A DNA stretch of 64,000 nucleotides, from positions 61,692-125,691 of the forward strand of contig NZ_JXSQ01000008.1 in NCBI RefSeq assembly GCF_000834055.1. The letters run 5' to 3'. The notes under the pieces were generated by a model, which was not told the DNA's origin, did not search any database, and saw nothing but the letters and a program-made list of their open reading frames with translations. Within the stretch, counting starts at the first letter, position 1, and each line of letters opens with the position of its first letter. This document shows positions 1 through 9,535 of this stretch, one piece after another. The position numbers were made by a program, and so were the translations under genes. The stretch is from Leucobacter komagatae (GTDB taxonomy: Bacteria > Actinomycetota > Actinomycetes > Actinomycetales > Microbacteriaceae).

Positions 1-28
1 CAATCGCGATCGTGCGGCGCGCGCTCAT
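1..28 (-). CDS. 5' end of an unidentified gene (cut by the window edge)
   Basis: Only the first nine codons are visible, reading M-S-A-R-R-T-I-A-I leftwards off the window. The start ATG overlaps the stop of the upstream histidine phosphatase gene as ATGA, so the two are very probably co-transcribed and translationally coupled. In many actinobacteria a phosphoglycerate-mutase-like gene precedes the cytochrome c maturation genes (a TlpA/ResA thioredoxin, then ccdA, resB, ccsB), so a ResA-like protein is one guess. The basic N-terminus would fit a signal sequence, but nothing visible proves it. Confidence 0.5.
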
Positions 29-669
29 ACGGCCCCTACGTCGAGAGCATCGTCTGTGAGCGACTTCGCCGGCGTGCGGTAGTCGACCTCAAACCAGCGC
101 TCACCGCGACGCTCGAAGGTGGTGATGCTTGAGAGATCGCAGCGGCGCGTCGCCGGGTTGTGGAAGAGCCGTTTGCCTGCGACATCGAGGTGGGCCATCC
201 AGATCGGTGACTGGTGGGCGACCATGACGATGTCGCCACCCTGTGTCCGGTTCCAAGCATCATCCATGGCCTCGCGCACGCGAGCTGCGACGTGCCGGTA
301 GGGCTCTCCCCAGCTCGGGCGGAAAGGATTCCAGAATTTGAACCAGTACCGCGGCTTCTTGAAGGCGGCCTCGGGGCCAGAGTTCACTTTGCCCTCGAAG
401 AAGTTCGTCGGCTCGATGATGCGGTCCTCGGTCTGGATCTCCAGGCCGAGGGCGCTCGCGATCGGCCGTGCGGACTGCTGCGCACGCTCGAGCGGGGATG
501 CGTACAGTGCCGCTACCTTCCGATCGCTGCCTGCGAGCTCCAGCGCGGCGGCCTCCGCCATCGCATGGCCGCGTTCCGAGAGGCGGAACCCGGGGATCCG
601 ACCGTACAACACGAGGTCGGGGTTATGGACCTCGCCATGGCGCACCAAGTGCAAGAGTTTATCGCTCAC
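25..669 (-). CDS. Histidine phosphatase family protein (phosphoglycerate mutase-like)
   Basis: A 214-residue cytoplasmic protein of the histidine phosphatase superfamily. The catalytic RHG motif is near the N-terminus (LVRHGEVHNPD), followed by the usual RAQQSARP helix and a late MVAHQSPI segment that carries the second catalytic histidine. Members remove phosphate from small molecules or proteins, and the substrate cannot be read from sequence. The ATG at 669 gives a normal family length. Its stop overlaps the start of the next leftward gene by ATGA, implying an operon continuing past the window edge. The name phosphoglycerate mutase should be avoided, because most such actinobacterial proteins are not glycolytic mutases. 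Confidence 0.85.
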   Translation of the reverse strand: MSDKLLHLVRHGEVHNPDLVLYGRIPGFRLSERGHAMAEAAALELAGSDRKVAALYASPLERAQQSARPIASALGLEIQTEDRIIEPTNFFEGKVNSGPEAAFKKPRYWFKFWNPFRPSWGEPYRHVAARVREAMDDAWNRTQGGDIVMVAHQSPIWMAHLDVAGKRLFHNPATRRCDLSSITTFERRGERWFEVDYRTPAKSLTDDALDVGAV

Positions 670-716
670 ACTCTTATTCTAGGCTTCGGGTGCCTGGGAG
701 TTCGGTGGCTTCTGCG

Positions 717-1934
717 CTATCGCCTCGTCGCGGCGAGCACGGTGAACGTCGCGTCGCGTGCGAGCTGCCGCACCGGGCCGATGACATGTTCGAGCAGCGG
801 CCGGTACCCGAGGTGGGAGTTGAAGACCATTCGCAGCTCACCGCCCGGGCGGAGGATGCGCGCGCAATCGCGGATAAGTCTGTGTCCCACGCCGGCGTGG
901 ACGGTCGCGCCCGTGTGAAACGGCGGGTTCAGGAGGACAAGGTCGGCCCAGGCGTCTGACACCGCTTCAGCGCCGTCAGCGCGGTGGATCACGAGCCGGC
1001 TGGCGACCCCCGCCGCCTCGGCGGTGAGCGCGGTTGATCGCACTGCCGCGTCGGACTGGTCGCTCGCGACGACTGTCGCGGTTGGGAGTGCGAGCGCGGC
1101 CGATACGGCGAGGACTCCGCTGCCGCACCCCAGGTCGAGCACGTGCTCGGGTGCGGCGGCTGCGCGGGCTGCGTGCCCGGTCTGCGTTCCGCCGACCTTC
1201 GCGGGGTGCGTGTGATCGCCCGCCCAGTCTGCGTCGAGCGTGCGCAGCAGCAGTCTGCTGCCATGGTCGAGTTTCGTTCCGCCGAATGTCGCCCCGAAGG
1301 CTGCGACCCCGAAGCTCAGCTCGCGGTCGTTTCCCCACTTAGGAAAGGGGGGCTCCGAGCTGGCGAGCGTCGGCCGCGGATCGCCGGCTTGAATGACCCG
1401 CGACTTGCGCCAGCCGAGTCCGGCGCTGACGTCGCCGAAGTACCGGGAGAGGATCTCGTTCTGTGCCAGCGTCATGTGCTTCACACGGCCGCCGGCGAAG
1501 ATGCGCACACCGGGATCGGCGAAGCGCGCGATTTTCCACGCAATCTCTTCGAGGGCTTCGAGGCCGCGTGGGAGCTGCAGGATCACCGTTTCGGCGCCGG
1601 AAAGGAGCTCAGGTCCGAGCGTTGTGTTGGCGTAGCTGTCGCTCAGCCCGAGGCTGTCCGCGTTGCGCGCGAGTGCCCGCTCAGCGAGCACGGGGTCCTG
1701 GTAGGTGCGGAGACCGCTCGCGCCGAGCACGCCAGCCGCTCCAAGCGTCAGAGCGCCGTGCCTGTCCCCGATGATGGCAACGGAGCCGGGAGCCGAACTC
1801 CGAATGCGTGCCGCTGCTGTCGTCAGAATGAGGAGATCTGCGGTGTCGAACGCCTGCAGCTCGGGCGCATCAAAGTCTGGCTCGCGGCTGAGGGATGAAC
1901 ACAGCTCTTCGAGCGACGCGGCTACGGCTTCCAC
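717..1934 (-). CDS. RsmC/RlmG-like class I SAM-dependent methyltransferase
   Basis: A 405-residue protein whose C-terminal half is a Rossmann methyltransferase. It has a SAM-binding motif LDLGCGSG and the NPPFH tetrad typical of enzymes that methylate the exocyclic amine of guanine in rRNA (RsmC and RlmG families). The N-terminal half looks like the degenerate duplicated domain seen in RsmC and RlmG, which supports an rRNA guanine-N2 methyltransferase. The exact rRNA base is not predictable. Translation appears to start at a GTG (1934), 13 bases inside the end of hspR, so it is probably the last gene of the heat-shock operon. Confidence 0.75.
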   Translation of the reverse strand: MEAVAASLEELCSSLSREPDFDAPELQAFDTADLLILTTAAARIRSSAPGSVAIIGDRHGALTLGAAGVLGASGLRTYQDPVLAERALARNADSLGLSDSYANTTLGPELLSGAETVILQLPRGLEALEEIAWKIARFADPGVRIFAGGRVKHMTLAQNEILSRYFGDVSAGLGWRKSRVIQAGDPRPTLASSEPPFPKWGNDRELSFGVAAFGATFGGTKLDHGSRLLLRTLDADWAGDHTHPAKVGGTQTGHAARAAAAPEHVLDLGCGSGVLAVSAALALPTATVVASDQSDAAVRSTALTAEAAGVASRLVIHRADGAEAVSDAWADLVLLNPPFHTGATVHAGVGHRLIRDCARILRPGGELRMVFNSHLGYRPLLEHVIGPVRQLARDATFTVLAATRR

Positions 1935-2341
1935 ACGACGACCTCGGCATTGCGGCGCACCCGCGTGCCTCGTCGAAGGGTGACGACCTCGCCACCGGCT
2001 CCGGCGGCGAACACGCGCCGTTCGGGCCGCTTGAGCATCTCGTCAGACAGCGCCCGCTCGAGCTCGTGCACCTGCTCCTCGAGCTCACGCACGCGGTCCT
2101 CAAGTGTGAGCACGCGGCGAATCCCTTCGAGGCTGAGGCCCTCGGCCGAGAGCCGGGAGACCTCCCGAAGCCGGTGCACATCGTGCAGAGAGTATCGCCG
2201 AGTGTTGCCACTGGTGCGCTGCGGCACTACGAGCCCGATTCGGTCGTACTGCCGCAGCGTCTGCGGGTGCATTTCAGCGAGTTCGGATGCGGCAGCGATC
2301 GCAAATACCGGCGTGAACCTGTCCATGTGCCTGTTCGCCAT
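1922..2341 (-). CDS. hspR: HspR, MerR-family repressor of the dnaK operon
   Basis: A 139-residue MerR-type regulator. The N-terminal winged helix contains the conserved MHPQTLRQYDRIGLV and a NTRRYSLHDVHRLREV segment, followed by a coiled-coil helix rich in Glu (about residues 80-105). HspR proteins bind HAIR palindromes and repress dnaK transcription, with DnaK acting as co-repressor. The gene ends the chaperone operon dnaK-grpE-dnaJ-hspR, the standard actinobacterial order, and two HAIR-like sites lie upstream of dnaK here. A GGAGGGA ribosome-binding site directly precedes the ATG at 2341. Confidence 0.93.
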   Translation of the reverse strand: MANRHMDRFTPVFAIAAASELAEMHPQTLRQYDRIGLVVPQRTSGNTRRYSLHDVHRLREVSRLSAEGLSLEGIRRVLTLEDRVRELEEQVHELERALSDEMLKRPERRVFAAGAGGEVVTLRRGTRVRRNAEVVVWKP

Positions 2342-2369
2342 CGTCCCTCCCTACGCCTCTCGTGCTCGG

Positions 2370-3332
2370 TTACGTTCGCGCTCGCGCGAACAGATCTTCC
2401 CGCGGGTTTTCCTGTGGTTCGACCTGCTGGAACGCCTCAAGCGCTTCGCGGGCCGCTTCGCTCAGGTGGCTTGGCACCGCCACCTGCACCTCTGCGAGCA
2501 GGTCTCCCGTCCCCTTGGAGGTCTTCACACCACGGCCCTTCACCCGGAGCACACGGCCACTCGGAGTGCCCGGCTGCACCTTCAGGCGCACGGTTTCGCC
2601 GCCAAGGGTCGGTACTTCAACGGTAGCGCCGAGGGTCGCCTCTGTGAAGGTCACGGGGAGTTTGAGCTTGAGGTTCAACCCGTCGCGCTCAAACACCGGG
2701 TGCTTCCGCACGGTGACCGTGAGCATGAGGTCGCCGGCTGGGGTTCCGCCCTGGCCGGGTTCGCCCTTGCCACGAAGGCGGATCTTCTGGCCGTTCGAGA
2801 CGCCCGCTGGGATCTTCACCTTGACGTTGCCGTTTGAGGTTTGCAGGGTGACGGTGTCGCCGCTCACTGCGGTCTCAAAATCGATCGTCGTCGTCGCGTT
2901 CACGTCGCGTCCCTTTTGGGGGCCACGAGCACCGCCTCCGCCGAACATGTTGAATAGGTCGTCGTAGCCGCCGCCCTGCTGGAAGGTGTACTGCGTGTTG
3001 CGTCCACCCTGCCCGCCGGCTCCGCCGAACATGCCGCCAAATACGTCCTCGAAACCCTGGCCGCCCTGGCCGCCCGCCGTGAAGCGAGCGCCGCCTGCGC
3101 CCATGGCCCGAATCTGGTCGTACTCGGAGCGCTGTTCTTTGTCGGAGAGCACCGAGTATGCCTCGCTGATCTCCTTGAACTTCGCCTCGGCCGCAGCATC
3201 CCCCGGATTTGAGTCCGGGTGATACTTGCGGGCGAGCTTACGATAGACCTTCTTCAGTTCGGCATCGTCGACGTCTTTGGAGACGCCGAGCATCCGATAG
3301 AAGTCTTTATCCAACCAGTCCTGACTAGCCAT
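2370..3332 (-). CDS. dnaJ: DnaJ/CbpA-type co-chaperone without zinc finger
   Basis: A 320-residue Hsp40. The J domain occupies about residues 8-75, with the HPD motif at 38-40 that stimulates DnaK ATPase. A Gly/Phe-rich linker (about 80-145) follows, then two beta-barrel substrate-binding domains. The CxxCxGxG zinc-finger repeats of classical DnaJ are absent, making this a class II (CbpA/DnaJ2-like) architecture although it sits in the main dnaK operon. The start overlaps the end of grpE by eight bases, implying coupled translation. It works with DnaK and GrpE in protein folding. Confidence 0.9.
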   Translation of the reverse strand: MASQDWLDKDFYRMLGVSKDVDDAELKKVYRKLARKYHPDSNPGDAAAEAKFKEISEAYSVLSDKEQRSEYDQIRAMGAGGARFTAGGQGGQGFEDVFGGMFGGAGGQGGRNTQYTFQQGGGYDDLFNMFGGGGARGPQKGRDVNATTTIDFETAVSGDTVTLQTSNGNVKVKIPAGVSNGQKIRLRGKGEPGQGGTPAGDLMLTVTVRKHPVFERDGLNLKLKLPVTFTEATLGATVEVPTLGGETVRLKVQPGTPSGRVLRVKGRGVKTSKGTGDLLAEVQVAVPSHLSEAAREALEAFQQVEPQENPREDLFARART

Positions 3333-3966
3333 CGGCCCCCACCGCCACCGCTACCTTGGCGGGGCGCAGTTCAACATCACCGATGCGATAGCCCCGCTCA
3401 ATCACGTCGAGCACAGTGTGCTGCTCGGTGCCGGGAACCGGGACCTGAGCGATTGCTTCGTGCACCTGCGGGTCGAAGAGGTCGCCCTTCTCGCCAAAGC
3501 TCTCCACTCCGAGCCGTTCAAGGCTGGAACGGAGCTTCTGCGCGATGGTCGAGAACGCGGTCCCCTCTTCGAGGTCGCCGTGCTGTTCTGCGCGGTCGAG
3601 GTCGTCGAGCACCGACAGCAGCTGGAGCACCACAGATGCCTTTGCGCGCTGCTTATCAAGCTCGACGTTCGCCTCGGTGCGCTTGCGGTAGTTGGCGTAC
3701 TCAGCCGAGAGCCTGCGCAGGTCCTCGAGGTACGGGTTCTCCCCCTCGTCGGCTGCGGCCTCGGAATCCGCGCCAGCGGCTTCCTCGGTCTGCTCGGCTC
3801 CGAGCATGTTGTCTACCGTGAGGTCAGCTGCCTCCGGCCCCGGGGCGGAGGACTTGCCCTCCGCCCCGGGCGCTGGTGCGGAATCGCTCTGCGATGCCTC
3901 ACCGGCCTGGCCAGCCGGAACATCGCCCACTGGCTGGTCGTCGCCCAGATGTTCCTTGTTAGCCAT
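3325..3966 (-). CDS. grpE: GrpE nucleotide-exchange factor
   Basis: A 213-residue nucleotide-exchange factor for DnaK. It has an acidic, low-complexity N-terminal third (about residues 1-75), then the long coiled coil (YLEDLRRLSAEYANYRKRTE) and a C-terminal beta domain containing VHEAIAQVP and GYRIGDVELRPAKVAV, both hallmarks of GrpE. It lies two bases downstream of dnaK and overlaps dnaJ by eight bases, so all three are one transcript. The long acidic tail before the coiled coil is common in high-GC Gram-positives. Confidence 0.95.
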   Translation of the reverse strand: MANKEHLGDDQPVGDVPAGQAGEASQSDSAPAPGAEGKSSAPGPEAADLTVDNMLGAEQTEEAAGADSEAAADEGENPYLEDLRRLSAEYANYRKRTEANVELDKQRAKASVVLQLLSVLDDLDRAEQHGDLEEGTAFSTIAQKLRSSLERLGVESFGEKGDLFDPQVHEAIAQVPVPGTEQHTVLDVIERGYRIGDVELRPAKVAVAVGADG

Positions 3967-3968
3967 GG

Positions 3969-5885
<1,917 letters not shown>

Positions 5886-5889
5886 TCAA

Positions 5890-5910
5890 GTTGAGCCTTA
5901 TGCACTCAAG
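5890..5910 (-). promoter_or_regulatory. HAIR operator (promoter-proximal)
   Basis: The sequence reads GTTGAGC-N7-ACTCAAG. The right half matches the HspR consensus CTTGAGT-N7-ACTCAAG exactly and the left half has two changes. It overlaps the start of the predicted -10 box of the dnaK promoter, so bound HspR would block RNA polymerase. The spacing of seven is the same as in the second site at 5952. Confidence 0.8.
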
Positions 5911-5936
5911 TTTAGCTGAGCCCGGGCGCGAGTCAA
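5909..5936 (-). promoter_or_regulatory. dnaK promoter (TTGACT-N16-TAAACT)
   Basis: Reading leftwards, a -35 box TTGACT (5936-5931) and a -10 box TAAACT (5914-5909) are separated by 16 bases, about 90 bases before the dnaK start. Matches to the housekeeping consensus are good. The two HAIR sites bracket it, one upstream of the -35 and one touching the -10. Confidence 0.65.
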
Positions 5937-5951
5937 GTTCAGCGAGTGAAA

Positions 5952-5972
5952 CTTGAGTGAACTTCACTCAAC
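5952..5972 (-). promoter_or_regulatory. HAIR operator (promoter-distal)
   Basis: CTTGAGT-N7-ACTCAAC, one base from the perfect HspR-associated inverted repeat. It lies 15 bases upstream of the predicted -35 of dnaK. A further perfect 7-bp inverted repeat, TCAAGTT-N10-AACTTGA (5933-5956), links this site to the -35 box and may reflect an additional half-site array. Confidence 0.85.
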
Positions 5973-5986
5973 TCTCAGGTTCGTGC

Positions 5987-6262
5987 GACCGGCCCCGGAC
6001 CAGGGCAGCCTCCTTCACTCGCGCTCACCGTGTCTATAGGAGTACGCTTTTCACACACAGAGGGGAAGCCATGAACCGCGGCTCCTCCTCACACAGTGCC
6101 AGGCACACTCACCGGAGAGCAGATCACGCGCCCCGCAGCGCAGCTTCCACCGGGAGTACGCGAGCTCCCGAGCGGCCGCGAGCTCCAGCGCAACATCGCA
6201 TACCTCGCTAGACCCGATCCGCTCTCGGATCCCGCCAACACAACCCAGAGAGGAGCACCCGG
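5987..6262 (+). other. Intergenic region with a doubtful small ORF (6071-6211)
   Basis: Between the dnaK control region and the antiporter lies sequence with no recognised gene. An ATG at 6071 follows an AGGGGAAG ribosome-binding site and opens a 46-codon frame rich in Ser, Arg and His that ends at 6211. A second frame from a GTG at 6096 looks slightly more protein-like but has no ribosome-binding site and runs into the antiporter gene. Neither has a recognisable domain, and third-position G/C is lower than in neighbouring genes. The antiporter's own leader with GAGAGGAG lies at its right end. Confidence 0.2.
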
Positions 6263-7990
6263 ATGGAACTTCTCATCATTGGGGTACTCGGCATGCTCGG
6301 CATAGCGGGAGCCAGTCTCATCGCTCCCAAACTTCGAATACCAGCACCGCTGCTCCTCGTCTTCGTAGGCATCGTTATCAGCTTCCTCCCGTTCGTGGCC
6401 GACTTCGAAGTCGACCCCGAGTGGATCCTCGCCGGAATTCTCCCACCGCTGCTGTACTCGGCATCGGTGTCAATGCCAACGGTCGACTTCCGCCGCGAAT
6501 TCACCACCATCAGCGGCCTGTCCGTCGCGCTCGTGGTGGTGAGCGCTGTGGTCCTCGGCTTGCTCTTCTCCTGGCTGATCCCCGGTCTCGGGCTCGCCGG
6601 CGGCATCGCGCTTGGCGCGATCCTCAGCCCAACCGACGCCGTCGCGACCACCATCGTGAAGCGGGTGGGCGTATCGCCGCGCATCGTGACCGTGCTCGAG
6701 GGTGAGAGCCTCCTCAACGACGCGACCGCGCTCGTGCTCCTGAGATCTGCGATCGCCGCCTCCGCCGCCTCCGTATCGCTCTGGACCGTGCTCGGAGATT
6801 TTGCGTGGGCAGTCTTCATCGCAGCACTCATCGGCCTCGTCATTGGCGTACTCAACCTCTTCATTCGCGCACGAGTGAAGGATGCGACAGTGAACACCGT
6901 GATCTCATTCACCGTGCCATTCCTCGCGTCGCTGCCAGCCGAAGCCCTCGGCGGTTCGGGCCTCGTCGCAGCAGTTGTCGCCGGCCTCATCACCGGCATG
7001 GGCTCGGTCAAGTACCTCACCCCGCAGCACCGCATCTCAGACGAGCAGAACTGGCGCACCGTTGAACTGCTACTCGAGAGCACCGTGTTCTTGGTCATGG
7101 GCCTCGAGCTCTCGAAGATCATCAACGACGTGCAGCGCGACGGCGCTGGCGTGTGGACCGCGGTTGGCCTCGCTGCCATCGGCCTCGTCGTCGTGACCCT
7201 GCTCAGAGCACTGTATGTAGCACCCCTCATTGCCTCGCTCGGGCGAAGCCAGAAACGTGGCGAGCAAATCAAACCGACGCTCGAGCGCCTGCAGACGAAG
7301 CTCGACAGTGCGGGCGACGAGGACTTTGAGATGGTGCGAGACGGCCGCTCGCGGACCGTTCCAGCACGGCGCCTCTCTCAACTCCAGGGGCACGTGCGCC
7401 GCAAGTCCGCGGACATCGACTACTTCACCAAGAAACCCCTCGGATGGCGCGAGGGCACCGTGATCGCCTGGGCTGGCATGCGCGGCGTCGTGACGCTTGC
7501 CGCCGCGCAAACGCTGCCGGCCGAGACGCCAAGCCGTTCGCTGCTCATCCTCGTCGCCTTCCTCGTCGCGGGCGCCTCGCTACTGCTGCAGGGCGGCACG
7601 CTCCCCTGGGTGGTGCGCAAAGTACAGCCGGACTCCCCCGACCCCCAAGAGGACGCGGCAGAGCGCGCCGAACTCCTCGAGCTCCTCATCGAGGTGGGCA
7701 AGGACCGAGTGGGGCCAGCGCACGTCAGCGATACGACCGTAACGCCGGGGCGGCTCGAGCAGCGCGAAGAATCAGAGGTTCTCGGCGCACTCGGCGCGGG
7801 CGAGCACGACGCACAGGAACGCGCGCGCCGAAGCGCATTGCGCCGCGAAATCCTGCTCGCTCAGCGTGAGCTGTTGCTCGCCATGCGCAAAGAGGCCCGG
7901 TTCAGCTCCGCGACACTTTCGCACGCGCTCGCTACGCTCGACGCGGAGCAGATCGCACTGGAGATGCGCGAGGACGCCGCAGACAGCTAG
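6263..7990 (+). CDS. Na+/H+ antiporter, CPA1 (NhaP/YjcE) family
   Basis: A 575-residue integral membrane protein. About twelve hydrophobic helices fill residues 1-430 and include the cation-binding signature GAILSPTDAVATTIVKRVG and the following EGESLLNDATALVL that identify CPA1 exchangers. Here they exchange cytoplasmic sodium (or another monovalent cation) for external protons. A hydrophilic loop of about 75 residues (about 325-395) interrupts the last helices, and a charged cytoplasmic tail of about 120 residues follows, both usual in actinobacterial members. A GAGAGGAG ribosome-binding site precedes the ATG. It is monocistronic, followed by a GC-rich hairpin. Confidence 0.93.
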   Translation: MELLIIGVLGMLGIAGASLIAPKLRIPAPLLLVFVGIVISFLPFVADFEVDPEWILAGILPPLLYSASVSMPTVDFRREFTTISGLSVALVVVSAVVLGLLFSWLIPGLGLAGGIALGAILSPTDAVATTIVKRVGVSPRIVTVLEGESLLNDATALVLLRSAIAASAASVSLWTVLGDFAWAVFIAALIGLVIGVLNLFIRARVKDATVNTVISFTVPFLASLPAEALGGSGLVAAVVAGLITGMGSVKYLTPQHRISDEQNWRTVELLLESTVFLVMGLELSKIINDVQRDGAGVWTAVGLAAIGLVVVTLLRALYVAPLIASLGRSQKRGEQIKPTLERLQTKLDSAGDEDFEMVRDGRSRTVPARRLSQLQGHVRRKSADIDYFTKKPLGWREGTVIAWAGMRGVVTLAAAQTLPAETPSRSLLILVAFLVAGASLLLQGGTLPWVVRKVQPDSPDPQEDAAERAELLELLIEVGKDRVGPAHVSDTTVTPGRLEQREESEVLGALGAGEHDAQERARRSALRREILLAQRELLLAMRKEARFSSATLSHALATLDAEQIALEMREDAADS

Positions 7991-8000
7991 CTCGGTGTGA

Positions 8001-8036
8001 GGCGCTGGGGCCGCCGCCGCTGGCAGCCCCAGCGCC
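8001..8036 (+). terminator. GC-rich hairpin after the antiporter gene
   Basis: An 11-bp perfect stem, GGCGCTGGGGC paired with GCCCCAGCGCC, around a 14-base loop starts ten bases after the antiporter stop codon. It lacks a T tract, as is common for actinobacterial terminators. A further partial copy of the right arm (ccccagcgcc) follows at about 8045. Confidence 0.6.
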
Positions 8037-8138
8037 GGCGGCACCCCAGCGCCGCGGCGCCCAGCGCGGTCGCGACTCGTTCATGAGACCGTTACCTTCC
8101 CAGGCCGTTTACTCCCCCACAGCCCTCTCAGGTCGGGG

Positions 8139-8144
8139 TAGCCT
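8139..8144 (+). promoter_or_regulatory. Putative -10 box of a leaderless transcript
   Basis: TAGCCT ends six bases before the GTG start of the MFS gene at 8151. There is no ribosome-binding site upstream of that GTG. The same spacing and the same hexamer occur before the helicase gene at 10866. No convincing -35 box is seen. Confidence 0.45.
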
Positions 8145-8150
8145 GGCCGT

Positions 8151-9530
8151 GTGAGCGAAACACCACGCACCCCCGCAACGAAGCGAACAGTAGCCTCCTG
8201 GGCCCTCTGGGACTGGGCGACGCAGCCGTTCAACTCGGTGATCCTCACGTTTGTTTGGGTGTCGCTCTACCTCGTTTCCGACGCATTCCTCGCACCAGAC
8301 ATCGCGGCGCAGAACGCCGACGGGAGCCTCACCTGCTCCCAAAGCACAGACGCGAGCACCGCATACTGCTCGGGCCTCGCTGACCTCTCCGCGAACTACG
8401 GCTGGGTCATCTTCGCCGCGGGGATCCTCATCCTGCTGCTCGCTCCGGTGCTCGGCCAGCAGGCAGACGCCCGCGGCAGCAAGAAACGCTGGGTCGTGCT
8501 CGGAACCGCCCTGCTCGCGCTCATCCAGTTCGCGATGTTCTTCGTCTACGCCGATCCACAATTCTTCTGGTTCGGTGCCGCAGCCGTCGCGCTCGGCTCG
8601 GTCGCGAGCGAGATCGCGGGCGTGAGCTACAACGCGATGCTCTATGACGTCTCGACGAAGAAGACGATCGGGCGCGTGAGCGGTCTCGGCTGGGGCCTCG
8701 GCTACATCGGCGGCATCGTCGCGCTCGTTGTCGTCGTGCTGCTCACCGAGCTTGACTGGTTCGGGCTCGACGTCTCGAACGGCCTTGCTTACCGCCTCAT
8801 CGCGGTCGGGGCGGCGGCCTGGACCGTGGTGTTCTCGATTCCCTTTGTGCTCTGGGTGCCGGAACCGCCCGCGCGCACCGACAGGCCCCGCGTCGGCTTC
8901 TTCCGCAGCTACGCGGTGCTCGTTCGCGACCTCCGCGCACTGTTCCGTGAGCACCGCCAGACGTTCTGGTTCCTCATCTCGAGCGCGGTCTACCGCGACG
9001 GCCTCGCGGGCATCTTCGCGTTCGGGGGCATTCTCGCCGCCGTGTCATTCGGCTTCTCGGCGACCGAGGTCATGATCTTCGGCGTCGCCCTCAACCTCGT
9101 CGCCGGCGTCTCGACCATCATCGCCGGCCGCCTCGACGACAGGTTCGGGCCGCGCGCGATCATCGTCTTCTCGCTCATCACGCTCGTCGCGAGCGGCCTG
9201 TTCATCTTCCTCTTCAGGGAGGAGGGCAAGGCGATCTTCTGGATCGGCGGCCTCATCCTTTCCGCCGCCGTCGGGCCGGCGCAGGCGTCGAGCCGATCGC
9301 TGCTCACCCACATGGCGCCGGCAAGCATGCAGGGTGAGGTGTTTGGCCTCTACGCGACGACGGGTCGCGTCATGAGTTTCCTCTCGCCGTGGTTGTGGGC
9401 CGCGTTCATTGGCTGGTTCGGCGCCACGCACTTCGGGATCCTCGGCCTGATCATCGTCGTCGGGATCGGCCTCGTCATGACGCTCGTATTCGTGCGGAAG
9501 CCGAACCCCGCGGACCTCGCCGAGGCGTAA
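8151..9530 (+). CDS. MFS transporter, UMF1/Atg22-like
   Basis: A 459-residue membrane protein with about twelve helices. The N-terminal ASWALWDWATQPFNSVILTFVW and the following long loop containing DGSLTCSQ are typical of the UMF1 (Atg22-like) branch of the major facilitator superfamily, related to yeast vacuolar amino acid effluxers. The bacterial substrates are unknown. Translation starts at a GTG with no ribosome-binding site, and a TAGCCT -10-like box six bases upstream suggests a leaderless mRNA. It converges with the next MFS gene, with only five bases between the stops. Confidence 0.88.
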   Translation: MSETPRTPATKRTVASWALWDWATQPFNSVILTFVWVSLYLVSDAFLAPDIAAQNADGSLTCSQSTDASTAYCSGLADLSANYGWVIFAAGILILLLAPVLGQQADARGSKKRWVVLGTALLALIQFAMFFVYADPQFFWFGAAAVALGSVASEIAGVSYNAMLYDVSTKKTIGRVSGLGWGLGYIGGIVALVVVVLLTELDWFGLDVSNGLAYRLIAVGAAAWTVVFSIPFVLWVPEPPARTDRPRVGFFRSYAVLVRDLRALFREHRQTFWFLISSAVYRDGLAGIFAFGGILAAVSFGFSATEVMIFGVALNLVAGVSTIIAGRLDDRFGPRAIIVFSLITLVASGLFIFLFREEGKAIFWIGGLILSAAVGPAQASSRSLLTHMAPASMQGEVFGLYATTGRVMSFLSPWLWAAFIGWFGATHFGILGLIIVVGIGLVMTLVFVRKPNPADLAEA

Positions 9531-9535
9531 CCCCG

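Noticed and set aside
6096..6305. Frame before the antiporter that looks mildly protein-like
   Set aside because: No ribosome-binding site, it runs into the antiporter gene, and it has no recognisable family. It is kept only as a note in the intergenic entry.
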